The notes under the pieces are model-generated. The model searched no databases, had not been told where the DNA came from, and saw nothing but the letters and a program-made list of their open reading frames with translations. Source: Mediterraneibacter hominis (GTDB lineage Bacteria; Bacillota; Clostridia; Lachnospirales; Lachnospiraceae). From it: 64,000 bases of DNA. Every line of letters begins with the position of its first letter. The first letter of the stretch is position 1. The stretch lies in NCBI RefSeq assembly GCF_014287475.1, contig NZ_JACOPF010000001.1:1860001-1924000 (forward strand), read 5' to 3'. Positions 52,149-61,545 of the stretch are shown here, in pieces. Both the position numbers and the translations under genes were made by a program.

Positions 52149-53414
52149 CTACTGTGCCGCATCTGTAAGAGCTTGTGCAAATTCTTCCGGCGTAATTGAA
52201 CCATCTGCTAGCAACGGGTATTGTACACTGATTTCATCCACTACTGTTGCATGCCATAAACTTTGAAAATCATTAATCGAACGCGAAGCTGAATCCGCCA
52301 GATTAATTGTATCCTGAACCTGTGAGTACACATCTGCATCCGTAATCACGCAATCCGGTATAACACTGCACATTTCCAGATCCAATTTCTGGCTTTCTTC
52401 GCTTGTCATAAACTTTACAAAAGCAAGTGACGCTTCTATTTTTTCCTCTGTTTTGCTTGCAATACTCCATCCAATTTGTCCACTGTTATACATCACGTTC
52501 CCCGGGAATGTAGCAACAGCTACTCTATCTCCAAAATCCTCTGATACCACACTGGTATCATAAAATTTCGAAACCATCCACGGTCCGTTCGCTATAATAG
52601 CCGTCTTTTCATTAAAGAAATTATTTGCCGCTTCCGCATATGCGCCTCCTACAGCATCAGCAGTAGTATATTTCTGGAACATTTCTTGAATCATCCCTGC
52701 CGCCTTAACCACTTCGTCATTATTATAGTCATCCGGCTGATTGGTATTCATAAATTCCTCGCCCGTATCTGAATCTCCGATCATAGCTCCTAGCATCAGA
52801 CTCGTAACCCAGCCGCTTTCTGCCGTATCCATGGAAACCGGTGTAATTCCAGCCGCAAGTAGTTTATCACAATCCTCAAAAAACTCATCCCAAGTTTCTG
52901 GAACCTGCTCTATCCCTGCCTCTTCAAACAACTCTGTATTATAAAAATATCCGATGGTCTGCCGGATGTAGGGTATCGCGTATAACTTTCCATCTCTCGT
53001 ATTCACATTTTTCCCGACGTCGCTCATAAAGCCCGCCCACTCCGGATCTTCCTCAACATACGGCGTCAGGTCTACCAGCTTGTCCTGCATTGAGTCAATG
53101 AGGTTATATCCTCCGGTAACAATAACATCAGGAAGATCATCTGCGCTATACAAGACCTTCATCTTATCTATATAATTCTGATCTCCAGGGATCTCTTCCA
53201 TCACAACTTTATATTGATCTTTGTATTCCTCATTAAACGCCTCAACCCGTTCTTTTACCCATTCTGTCTGGGATGCCGTTCCACACATAAATGTAGGGAA
53301 ACTGATCTCCACGACACCATTACCTCCTGCTCCTTCTTCCTTGTTTCCACATCCTGCCGCCAAACTCATGCTCATAGACAGCACACATACAACCGCCACA
53401 ACTTTTTTCTTCAT
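52149..53414 (-). CDS. Extracellular sugar-binding lipoprotein (ABC family 1)
   Basis: This 421-residue lipoprotein (signal KKKVVAVVCVLSMSMSLAA, lipobox AAGC) has family-1 lobes: DDLPDVIVTGGYNLIDSM, KLYAIPYIRQTIGYFYNTELFEEAGI, and EKTAIIANGPWMVSKFYD. It captures the sugar for the two permeases encoded around it. The order (MalG, binding protein, MalF) is unusual because the binding protein lies between the two permease genes. Confidence 0.94.
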   Translation of the reverse strand: MKKKVVAVVCVLSMSMSLAAGCGNKEEGAGGNGVVEISFPTFMCGTASQTEWVKERVEAFNEEYKDQYKVVMEEIPGDQNYIDKMKVLYSADDLPDVIVTGGYNLIDSMQDKLVDLTPYVEEDPEWAGFMSDVGKNVNTRDGKLYAIPYIRQTIGYFYNTELFEEAGIEQVPETWDEFFEDCDKLLAAGITPVSMDTAESGWVTSLMLGAMIGDSDTGEEFMNTNQPDDYNNDEVVKAAGMIQEMFQKYTTADAVGGAYAEAANNFFNEKTAIIANGPWMVSKFYDTSVVSEDFGDRVAVATFPGNVMYNSGQIGWSIASKTEEKIEASLAFVKFMTSEESQKLDLEMCSVIPDCVITDADVYSQVQDTINLADSASRSINDFQSLWHATVVDEISVQYPLLADGSITPEEFAQALTDAAQ

Positions 53415-53488
53415 ACTAATACATACCTCCTCTTACTTAATTTATAATTAATGATAATTACCATTCGTTTTCAGTCCACTACCAGCGT

Positions 53489-54319
53489 TTATCCCTTTAC
53501 AGATCCTGCTGCCATACTGCTGGTAATCTGTTCTTGCAGTAAAATAAACACTATAATACTCGGCAGTACTGATAATGTAATCGCTGCAAACATAGCTGTG
53601 TAGTCAAACGAAAACTGTGACGAGAAATAATTAAGAGCCAACGGCAATGTTCTGTTTGTCTCACTTTTCGTCAAAACCAACGCAAACATAAATTCATTCC
53701 AACTGGTTAGGAAATGAAGCGTTGCAGCCGTTGCCAGACCTGATCTGGACATCGGAATTATGATTCTAGTAAATGTATAGATTGGTCCGGCTCCATCAAT
53801 TGCAGCTGCTTCATCAACTTCCTTTGGTATATTCAAAAAAGTACTTCTCAAGATAAACAGAGAGGTTGGAAGCCCCAGCGCCGCATATACAATAATCAAC
53901 CCCATCTTTGTATCCAACAGATTTATCCGCGCCATAATCAAATATAGCGGCATTAACAATCCGGAAATCGGAATTAATAGCGATGACGATAATAAGGATG
54001 TAAATATTTTTTTACCCCGAAACTCATATCTCGCCAATGCGTATGCAGCCATAGAAACCGCCCCTATACTAATCACTGTATTTACCGCTGCTATAAAAAC
54101 GCTATTTCCGAAAAATTCAAAAATCGGAGACATCTCCAGCGCTCGGAGATAACCGTCAAATGAATAAGAGGACGGAAGGGAAAACGCTGAATCAAGAATT
54201 TCCTTGTTGCTTTTAAATGATGAAAAAATCACCCATAAAAAGGGTCCTACACAAATAGCTGCTGTATATGCTAGAAAGACTACACATAAAATCCGGCCAA
54301 TAAACTTTCTCGCTTTCAT
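53489..54319 (-). CDS. Sugar ABC transporter permease, MalG type
   Basis: This 276-residue permease has six membrane helices and the EAA motif EVDEAAAIDGAGPIYTFTRIIIPM. The first helix (ILCVVFLAYTAAICVGPFLWVIFSSFK) and GIILPLALNYF-type end are typical of MalG. It starts with an ATGA overlap on the LacI gene, so regulator and importer are translationally coupled. Confidence 0.94.
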   Translation of the reverse strand: MKARKFIGRILCVVFLAYTAAICVGPFLWVIFSSFKSNKEILDSAFSLPSSYSFDGYLRALEMSPIFEFFGNSVFIAAVNTVISIGAVSMAAYALARYEFRGKKIFTSLLSSSLLIPISGLLMPLYLIMARINLLDTKMGLIIVYAALGLPTSLFILRSTFLNIPKEVDEAAAIDGAGPIYTFTRIIIPMSRSGLATAATLHFLTSWNEFMFALVLTKSETNRTLPLALNYFSSQFSFDYTAMFAAITLSVLPSIIVFILLQEQITSSMAAGSVKG

Positions 54320-55311
54320 TCTCCTTCCCCCTTTTTTACCGAAGCACAGCTGTCACGAATTATTATGGAGTGCGGCAGCATGATCTCTCTACTGATTTCC
54401 ATCGTACTCTCAGATGAAAAAAAATCTAGCGCGCAACGAATAAACTCTTCCAGCGGCTGATGCATAGTCGTAAGTCTTGGTCGGATTTGCTCCGCGATTG
54501 GCAGATCATCAAAGCCCAATACTGAAACATCCTGAGGCACCCTTATTCCCATATCCTGAAGACCACATATAGCTCCACACGCCATTTCATCACTAAAAGC
54601 AAAAATTGCTGTAAAATCAAGTTGATCTTTTATAATTTTTTGAGCAAATGCGTATCCGTTCTCTCGAGTCAGTGCTCCATATTGTACATATGGCTCTTCA
54701 AAAGCCAATCCAGTCTCCGACATCGCCTTTGTGCAACCTATAATTCTTTGATAACTTGCATTAACACCCTTTCCATAATTCGTAAAAAACACAATCTTTC
54801 TATGACCAAGTCCGAGTAAATATCTGGTTCCCTCGTATGCCGCCAGCACATCATTTACATGGATATATCCTCCATCCTTAACATCAACAGAATCCTCAGC
54901 ACACAACACAACTGGTATTTTCATTTTGCGGGCGAATTCATAAATCATACTGCTCTCATCTTCTTCCAGAAGAATAAACCCATGAGGTTTTAGACGTGTC
55001 AGTATACTTCTGCACTGACTTGTCTGACATTTATATACCGGAAGAAAAACGATCTGAATTCCATACGAGGGTGCCTGTTCCATAAACATTCTTAACAATT
55101 CCGAATAAAACGCCAATCGTTTATGCGGAGTTATAAGAACCAGGGTTTTATTTTTTTCACGGCTTTTAACTTGAGTCTGACCTTCTTCTTTCCCTAACAC
55201 CGCTTCAATTTTTTCAGCAACTGATTTGCTGACATTTTCATTTTCTGTAAAATATCTCGATACACTTGAAGGCGAAACGCCAGCAAGCTTCGCAATTTCT
55301 CGTACCGTCAT
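54316..55311 (-). CDS. LacI-family repressor of the sugar operon
   Basis: This 331-residue protein has an N-terminal helix-turn-helix VREIAKLAGVSPSSVSRYF and an effector domain (KTLVLITPHKRLAFYSELL to DVSVLGFDDLPIAEQIRPRLTTMHQP). It is the first gene of the operon it should control. The ribosome site is remarkable: a run of ten G (minus strand, 55325-55316) four bases before the ATG. Two palindromes TTGTTTC(W)GAAACAA lie upstream, at 55326-55338 and 55481-55495, and fit its operator. Confidence 0.94.
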   Translation of the reverse strand: MTVREIAKLAGVSPSSVSRYFTENENVSKSVAEKIEAVLGKEEGQTQVKSREKNKTLVLITPHKRLAFYSELLRMFMEQAPSYGIQIVFLPVYKCQTSQCRSILTRLKPHGFILLEEDESSMIYEFARKMKIPVVLCAEDSVDVKDGGYIHVNDVLAAYEGTRYLLGLGHRKIVFFTNYGKGVNASYQRIIGCTKAMSETGLAFEEPYVQYGALTRENGYAFAQKIIKDQLDFTAIFAFSDEMACGAICGLQDMGIRVPQDVSVLGFDDLPIAEQIRPRLTTMHQPLEEFIRCALDFFSSESTMEISREIMLPHSIIIRDSCASVKKGEGE

Positions 55312-55325
55312 AGTGCCCCCCCCCC

Positions 55326-55338
55326 TGTTTCAGAAACA
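55326..55338. promoter_or_regulatory. LacI operator, proximal
   Basis: TGTTTCAGAAACA is a perfect odd-length palindrome located between the promoter and the ribosome site of the LacI gene. The same sequence recurs at 55481. Confidence 0.68.
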
Positions 55339-55376
55339 AAATCTATCCAGAAATATTTTCGCTTGTTTAATATGAT

Positions 55377-55405
55377 ATATAACACTTCATTCGTCATTTT
55401 GTCAA
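55377..55405 (-). promoter_or_regulatory. Promoter of the LacI-ABC-GH4-PfkB operon
   Basis: TTGACA (55405-55400) and TTATAT (55382-55377) lie 17 nt apart on the minus strand. The two operators flank it about 40 nt downstream and 75 nt upstream, which would permit a DNA loop. Confidence 0.65.
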
Positions 55406-55480
55406 TAATTAACTTTATTTTAATATTATTTTTGTTAAATTATCTGATATCATTCTATCATTTTTGTGAAATATAACAAT

Positions 55481-55495
55481 TTGTTTCTGAAACAA
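55481..55495. promoter_or_regulatory. LacI operator, distal
   Basis: TTGTTTCTGAAACAA is a perfect 7-bp inverted repeat around one base, matching the proximal site 155 bp away (centre to centre). Confidence 0.66.
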
Positions 55496-55589
55496 GCTCT
55501 CGTTTTTAACAGTAATATGTAACATCCGTCAGTACGACAAACGCATGAATGTGTTTCCAAACTAAACATATAAACAAATTTCAAAAATT

Positions 55590-56355
55590 TTATAAATCCA
55601 TTAGCTCTTCCAAATATTTTTCCGGATTTGTTCCAATCGCATACCGCTTCTTTCTCATGCTTAATCGACAATGTCCCACTTCTGCTATCTTTAAGATGTT
55701 TAATGCCAGCTTCCTGATAATATTCAGATTATAAGCCGCCTGTTTCTCTAATGTGTGATTCCCATCTTCCCGAAAAGTTACATCCAAATGCCAGTGATAA
55801 CTTTCTATCATCCAGTGGCCCCTCACTGCTCTCTCTGTCTCGTCTATATCTGTTGCCAGACTGCTGATCTCTCCTCCACTGTCTCTTTCCCTTCTGCTTC
55901 TGTTATGGTATTCCCGTTTCTCTATCTTTCCACTTTCTTTTTGTATGCACATTTCTTCTGCAGCTCTTCTTCCGGATTTTCTTTACTATGGCTGTCTGCG
56001 TCCCCATGACATCTGTTGTTATAATGGTCCCCTTGATATTCAGGCTGTCTAATAATTCAGGAATTGCTGTAATCTCATTCGTTTTTTCTTCCACCCGCGT
56101 TTGTCCCAGGCAGAACCCTCTTTCATCGACTGCGCTGACAATATGGTTTCCCTTCTGGTTTTTATTTCCATTCCCTCTCTGCGTTTTGCCGTCAATCGCA
56201 AGCAGGCGCTTTATTTTCTTTCCCTCTTCACTGTTTAACAACTCATTCCATCTTTTCTGGAAATTCTCTAAAAATTCGGAGGGTACTATAGCGAACACTC
56301 TCTGGATCGTATCATGCGAAGGGAGCCCATGAGGAAGTTCCAGATATTTGTTCTT
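55590..56355 (-). pseudogene. ISAs1-family transposase, truncated and frameshifted
   Basis: The minus strand reads KYLELPHGLPSHDTIQRVFA, then RLLAIDGKTQRGNGNKNQKG and ETERAVRGHWMIESYHWHLD, then NIIRKLALNILKIAEVG. The N-terminal 60 or so residues are missing, about 100 residues are deleted after TQTAIVKKIRKK, and a frameshift joins the halves. It is closely related to the fragment at 47479-47900. Confidence 0.82.
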
Positions 56356-56369
56356 TCGTGCGTTTATCG

Positions 56370-56394
56370 TGGGCTCCCTCTGTACACTGACGCT
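56370..56394. mobile_element. Orphan terminal inverted repeat
   Basis: GGGCTCCCTCTGTACACTGACGCT-like sequence at the upstream edge of the ISAs1 remnant shares its last 14 bases with the right end of the MITE at 9294-9385. It marks the surviving end of a related element. Confidence 0.55.
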
Positions 56395-56483
56395 GATATT
56401 ATGTTAAAATAAAAAAGCATACTTAAAAACTTTTTGCATAAATCATATAAAACTACAAGTACGTCATTTATGAAAGGAGTTTT

Positions 56484-58739
56484 ATGATGAATATAAAAGA
56501 GCTGCTGACGAAACATCTTGGAAAATCTATTTCACAAGCCTCTGATGGAGAGACATACCGCGCACTTCTTATAGTTGTAAAAGAATTGTCCGCGCAGAAG
56601 GAGCAGCAAGGCGGCAAGAAAAAGCTGTATTATATTTCCGCCGAGTTTCTTATCGGTAAACTGCTCTCTGATAACCTAATCAATCTTGGAATTTATGAAG
56701 AAACAAAAAAAGTTCTCGCACAGGAAGGAAAAAGCTTAAGCAAAATCGAAGAAATGGAACCGGAACCGTCCCTCGGGAACGGTGGTCTTGGACGTCTCGC
56801 CGCATGTTTTCTGGACTCTATCGCTACACTTGGGCTTAACGGAGACGGAATCGGATTAAATTACCACCTGGGGCTTTTCAGGCAAACCTTTGAAAACACA
56901 CTGCAAAAAGAACTTCCCAACCCCTGGATCGAAAAAGAAAGCTGGCTGCACAAAACCGCTGTCAGCTACCCGGTAGAGTTCGGCAATTTTACTTTACATT
57001 CCAGAATGTATGATATTGCTGTCACCGGATATGAAAATCGTACAAATAAACTGCATCTTTTTGATGCAGATACCGTAGATGAAACGATTGTAAAAGACGG
57101 AATTGACTTTGACAAAGAGGATGTAGAACGAAACCTTACACTTTTCCTCTACCCGGACGACAGTGACGAAAAGGGGCGGCTTCTTCGGATTTACCAGCAA
57201 TATTTTATGGTGAGCTGTGCCGCACAGTTCATTTTAGACGAGTGTATATCCAAAGGCTGTACTCTGTACGATCTTGCGGACTATGCAGTCATACAGATTA
57301 ACGATACACACCCTACTATGATCATTCCTGAACTGATCCGTCTTCTGACAAAAAGAGGTCTCGATATGGACACTGCAATCTCTGTCGTAACCCATACATG
57401 TGCTTACACGAACCACACGATTCTCGCAGAAGCATTGGAAAAATGGCCTCTTTCCTACCTAAAAAAGGTAGTTCCCCAATTAGTTCCGATTATCGAAATC
57501 TTAGATGACAAAGTCAGAAGAAAATTTTCTGATGAAAGCGTAGTAATTATTGACCAAAATGACATTGTTCATATGGCGCATATAGATATTCATTACGGCT
57601 TCAGCGTCAACGGTGTCGCAGCCCTTCATACAGAGATATTAAAGAAAAATGAACTGCACAGCTTTTACCAGATATATCCGGAGAAATTCAATAATAAAAC
57701 AAATGGGATTACCTTCCGAAGATGGCTTATCCACTCCAATCCTTTGCTTACACAGATACTGGATCGTACCATAGGGCAGGGCTATCGTCAGGATGCTGAC
57801 AGATTAGAAAGCCTTCTGCATTTCAGAACAGACAAAAGTGTATTGCACAGTCTGTTAGAAATGAAACAGGAAAATAAAAGAGCGCTGTGCAATTATCTGG
57901 AGCGCACACAGAGTGTCACCCTCAACCCAGATTCTATTTTTGATATGCAGATAAAACGCTTACATGAATATAAACGCCAGCAAATGCACGCACTTTATAT
58001 TATAGATACATATCTTCAGATAAAATCCGGAAAGAAGCCCTCCACTCCTATTACCGCTATTTTCGGCGCCAAAGCTGCTCCTGCATATGTCATTGCCAAA
58101 GATATTATCCATTTAATCTTATGTTTGCAGGAGCTTATCAATCATGATCCGGAAGTCAGCCCATACCTGAAAGTTGTTATGGTAGAAAACTACAATGTGA
58201 CAAATGCAGAAAAGCTGATTCCTGCCTGCGATATTTCCGAACAGATTTCCCTTGCTTCCAAAGAGGCAAGCGGTACTGGAAATATGAAATTCATGTTGAA
58301 CGGGGCTGTCACTCTCGGTACAGAAGACGGCGCGAATGTAGAAATCCATGAACGGGTAGGAGATGACAATATTTTCATATTTGGCGCTTCCAGCGACGCA
58401 GTTATCCGTCACTATGCTAAGGCAGACTATGTTTCGAAAGACTACTATGAAAACGATAAGGAAATCAAAGCTGCTGTCGATTTCATAACCAGCAAAGAAC
58501 TACTTTCTATTGGAAAGGAAGAAAACTTAGCCCGCCTGAAAAAAGAACTGATCGGCAAAGACTGGTTTATGACGCTGCTCGATTTTCAGGCTTATAAGGC
58601 AAAAAAAGAAGAAGCATTCAAAGCTTATGAAAACAGACTGGCCTGGGCCGAAAAAATGCTTGTAAATATTGCCAGCGCAGGCTTCTTTTCGTCTGACCGT
58701 ACAATAAAAGAATACAATCGTGACATTTGGAAACTATAG
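56484..58739 (+). CDS. glgP: Glycogen/starch/maltodextrin phosphorylase
   Basis: This 751-residue enzyme releases glucose 1-phosphate from alpha-1,4-glucans. The family blocks are [60 protein letters not shown] and [28 protein letters not shown], whose lysine binds pyridoxal phosphate. It is shorter at the N-terminus than the E. coli enzymes, as is usual for the clostridial type. AAAGGAG precedes the ATG. It lies 35 nt before malQ, with which it should be cotranscribed. Confidence 0.96.
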   Translation: MMNIKELLTKHLGKSISQASDGETYRALLIVVKELSAQKEQQGGKKKLYYISAEFLIGKLLSDNLINLGIYEETKKVLAQEGKSLSKIEEMEPEPSLGNGGLGRLAACFLDSIATLGLNGDGIGLNYHLGLFRQTFENTLQKELPNPWIEKESWLHKTAVSYPVEFGNFTLHSRMYDIAVTGYENRTNKLHLFDADTVDETIVKDGIDFDKEDVERNLTLFLYPDDSDEKGRLLRIYQQYFMVSCAAQFILDECISKGCTLYDLADYAVIQINDTHPTMIIPELIRLLTKRGLDMDTAISVVTHTCAYTNHTILAEALEKWPLSYLKKVVPQLVPIIEILDDKVRRKFSDESVVIIDQNDIVHMAHIDIHYGFSVNGVAALHTEILKKNELHSFYQIYPEKFNNKTNGITFRRWLIHSNPLLTQILDRTIGQGYRQDADRLESLLHFRTDKSVLHSLLEMKQENKRALCNYLERTQSVTLNPDSIFDMQIKRLHEYKRQQMHALYIIDTYLQIKSGKKPSTPITAIFGAKAAPAYVIAKDIIHLILCLQELINHDPEVSPYLKVVMVENYNVTNAEKLIPACDISEQISLASKEASGTGNMKFMLNGAVTLGTEDGANVEIHERVGDDNIFIFGASSDAVIRHYAKADYVSKDYYENDKEIKAAVDFITSKELLSIGKEENLARLKKELIGKDWFMTLLDFQAYKAKKEEAFKAYENRLAWAEKMLVNIASAGFFSSDRTIKEYNRDIWKL

Positions 58740-58774
58740 CACACACGCTAAAGATATAGAAGGGAGGAGAAGTT

Positions 58775-60259
58775 ATGAGAGCAAGCGGCATTTTACTGCC
58801 TGTTTTTTCACTGCCGTCCAAATACGGAATTGGCTGCTTTTCTAAGGAAGCATATACATTTATTGACCAGTTAAAAGAGGCTGGGCAAAGCCGCTGGCAG
58901 ATTCTGCCTCTTGGGCCGACCGGCTATGGAGACTCGCCCTATCAGTCGTTCTCTACTTTTGCGGGAAATCCTTACTTTATAGACTTAAAAACGCTCATAA
59001 AAGAGGAGCTTCTTACCAAAAAAGAGTGTGCGGCATTTGATTTCGGAAATGCCTCCGACTCTATTGACTATGAAAAATTATACCTTTCCCGCTTTAAGCT
59101 GCTGCGTAAAGCCTATAAACGTTTTCATCCCAATGGAGACTATAAGAAGTTCATCGCCCAAAACGACTGGTGGCTTTCTGATTACGCACTTTACATGGCA
59201 GTCAAAGACGCGCACGACGGAAAACCTTGGTTTTCCTGGGAAAAAGGATTACGTGACCGCAATACAGACGCACTTGCCCTTGCAGAAGAATCCCTGTATG
59301 ACGAAATAAATTTTTACCGTTTCCAGCAGTTTGAATTTGATAAACAGTGGAGCCGTCTGAAATCCTACGCCAATAAAAATGGGATTCAGATCATTGGAGA
59401 TCTCCCTATCTATGTGGCTTTTGACAGCGCAGATACCTGGGCGTCCCCAAACTTATTCCAATTCGATGAAAACCACAATCCTACTCATGTTGCCGGCTGT
59501 CCTCCAGATGCGTTCTCCGCCACCGGACAGCTCTGGGGCAATCCACTTTATGACTGGGATTATCATAAAAAAACGGATTACGAATGGTGGCTTCGCCGTA
59601 TTTCTTATAGTTTTAAATTATATGATATTGTACGCATCGATCATTTTCGCGGATTTGATGAATACTATGCGATTCCTTTTGGCGATAAAACAGCAGAGCA
59701 CGGCAAATGGATGCCGGGCCCTGGAATAGATTTTTTCCATACTATAGAAAGAAATTTAGGTAACCTGAATATCATTGCAGAAGATTTAGGATTTCTTACC
59801 GACAGTGTTTTAAAACTGTTAAAGGACAGCGGCTTCCCGGGTATGAAAGTGATTCAGTTTGCGTTTGACAACCGAGAATCCTCCAATTACCTGCCCCACA
59901 CGTATTCTGCTAACTGTGTCGTATATACAGGCACACACGACAACGACACAACCCGCGGATGGTATCACCACATCCCAAAAGAATGTCGGGATTTTGCAAA
60001 AGAGTACCTGCACAAGCCCCTTCTTGATGAGGACAGTCTGTCTTGGGACTTTATTGCAATGGCAATGGGCAGTGTCGCTGATCTGTGCGTTATCCCCATT
60101 CAGGATTATCTTTGCCTCGACACACATGCCCGTATTAACACACCTTCTACTTTAGGTGGAAACTGGACATGGCGGCTTGGCAAAGGCCAGATAACAAAAA
60201 AACTCGTCAAAAAAATAAAAAATATCACAAAACTTTATGGACGATTGCCTGGAAAATAA
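58775..60259 (+). CDS. malQ: 4-alpha-glucanotransferase
   Basis: This 494-residue GH77 amylomaltase moves glucan segments and frees glucose. Motifs are GILLPVFSLPSKYGIGCF, RWQILPLGPTGYGDSPYQSFS, the nucleophile in VRIDHFRGFDEYYAIP, the acid in IIAEDLGFLT, and YTGTHDNDTTRGWY. With GlgP it degrades internal glycogen or imported maltodextrin. The stop codon is followed after two bases by module X of the large repeat. Confidence 0.96.
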   Translation: MRASGILLPVFSLPSKYGIGCFSKEAYTFIDQLKEAGQSRWQILPLGPTGYGDSPYQSFSTFAGNPYFIDLKTLIKEELLTKKECAAFDFGNASDSIDYEKLYLSRFKLLRKAYKRFHPNGDYKKFIAQNDWWLSDYALYMAVKDAHDGKPWFSWEKGLRDRNTDALALAEESLYDEINFYRFQQFEFDKQWSRLKSYANKNGIQIIGDLPIYVAFDSADTWASPNLFQFDENHNPTHVAGCPPDAFSATGQLWGNPLYDWDYHKKTDYEWWLRRISYSFKLYDIVRIDHFRGFDEYYAIPFGDKTAEHGKWMPGPGIDFFHTIERNLGNLNIIAEDLGFLTDSVLKLLKDSGFPGMKVIQFAFDNRESSNYLPHTYSANCVVYTGTHDNDTTRGWYHHIPKECRDFAKEYLHKPLLDEDSLSWDFIAMAMGSVADLCVIPIQDYLCLDTHARINTPSTLGGNWTWRLGKGQITKKLVKKIKNITKLYGRLPGK

Positions 60260-60261
60260 AA

Positions 60262-60560
60262 ATTTAACGAAGTAACAAGCAATGCGAAAAGAACAGGAAT
60301 ACTCTGTGTCATGCTTACATGTAAACAGAGTTCTGCCTTCTTCTTTTCATTCGGCGACTGCTGATAGCGAAATGGAGCTATGCGGAATTGAGCTAGCACT
60401 ACGGAATTTGGCAAAAAGGCCGTGTTAAAGAGATATTTTGTATCGTTCGTCAGGGCTTCGCCGAAATACGTGGCAGTGTGAAGCCAATCCCGCTCTGTTT
60501 GAAATGATAAACTTAAGCTAACGAACGTTGCAGTACACGCCCTCTTGCGCATCCCTTTTG
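60262..60560 (+). repeat. Modular downstream repeat, copy C (after malQ)
   Basis: Module X (60262-60417) starts ATTTAACGAAGTAACAAGCA and includes TGCGAAAAGAACAGGA. It is followed by a shortened Y and an inverted Z (ACGAACGTTGCAGTACACGC near 60525). Read backwards the order Z-Y-X' is the same as in copy B, with most of Y deleted. A 109-codon minus-strand open frame across it is an artefact of the repeat. Confidence 0.8.
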
Positions 60561-60569
60561 TCAATTTCC

Positions 60570-61532
60570 TTACTTCCTATACTGATCTATGATAACAGCT
60601 ATAAGTATAATAATTCCCATTGCAACTGTCTGCCAATAGGATGAAACTCCCAGAAGACTTAGGGTATTATTTATAATCCCTATCACAAACAGACCAAATA
60701 TTGTTTGTACGATCCCACCTCGGCCTCCTGCCATACTGGTTCCACCCATGGCTACTGCAGCAATCGCGTTCAGTTCATATCCCTGCGCCGCTGTCGCCTG
60801 TCCATTCTGAAGTTTAGATGCTAGAACCAAACCACCCAGTGCTGAGAGAAAACCTGATATAATATAGACGCTGAATCGTATTTTCATAACACTGATTCCT
60901 GTCAATTTAGAAACCTCCTGATTACTTCCCACGGCATAGATATGTCTTCCATATGCTGTTTTAGATAAAATAATATAAGCGATCATTAAAACGATTACCA
61001 TGAGTATAATTGATACCGGAATTGGCCCTATTTTTCTCAGTCCAACAAACCCAAAACTTTCTGGAAGTCCAAAAACCGGTTTTGCATCTGTTGCTACATA
61101 GGCAAGTCCTCTGGCCACATTCATCATAGCAAGCGTAGCAATAAATGGAGGGACATTCAGCTTTGCAATACAGAATCCGTTTATACATCCACAAATACCA
61201 CCTATTACTAATGATGTAAGTAAAATCATAACAAGAGAAACCGCTACGCCTGCATCTGGCATTAACTTAATCACAGAAGCTCCTACTACCCCAGCCAACG
61301 CCGCTACTGAACCTACAGACAGGTCAATACCATCAGACAAAATTACGAACGTCATTCCACACGCAATCAATGCATTGATTGAAATTTGGATTAAGACATT
61401 TAGAATATTGCCTGTTGTCGCAAACCTCGGTACAAATACCATAGATATCACAAATAAAAGAATTAAGAAAAATAACATAGTGTTATTTTTTATAAAATTT
61501 CTGCTCTGTACCATCATTTTCTTATTATTCAT
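60570..61532 (-). CDS. rbsC: Ribose-type ABC transporter permease
   Basis: This 320-residue permease of the RbsC class has about eight to ten helices and the family motif GIDLSVGSVAALAGVVGA, then CGCINGFCIAKLNVPPFIATLAMM and GAVA-type MGGTSMAGGRGGIV. The ATG at 61532 is preferred; a GTG at 61553 would overlap the ATPase gene by eight bases. The sugar may be ribose, galactose or another monosaccharide; the gene symbol denotes class only. Confidence 0.88.
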   Translation of the reverse strand: MNNKKMMVQSRNFIKNNTMLFFLILLFVISMVFVPRFATTGNILNVLIQISINALIACGMTFVILSDGIDLSVGSVAALAGVVGASVIKLMPDAGVAVSLVMILLTSLVIGGICGCINGFCIAKLNVPPFIATLAMMNVARGLAYVATDAKPVFGLPESFGFVGLRKIGPIPVSIILMVIVLMIAYIILSKTAYGRHIYAVGSNQEVSKLTGISVMKIRFSVYIISGFLSALGGLVLASKLQNGQATAAQGYELNAIAAVAMGGTSMAGGRGGIVQTIFGLFVIGIINNTLSLLGVSSYWQTVAMGIIILIAVIIDQYRK

Positions 61533-61545
61533 ATCCTTGCGCCCC

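Noticed and set aside
60235..60564. 109-codon minus-strand open frame after malQ
   Set aside because: It lies wholly in the large modular repeat and overlaps the malQ end; similar frames at 30657-30851 and 30991-31224 arise from the other copy.
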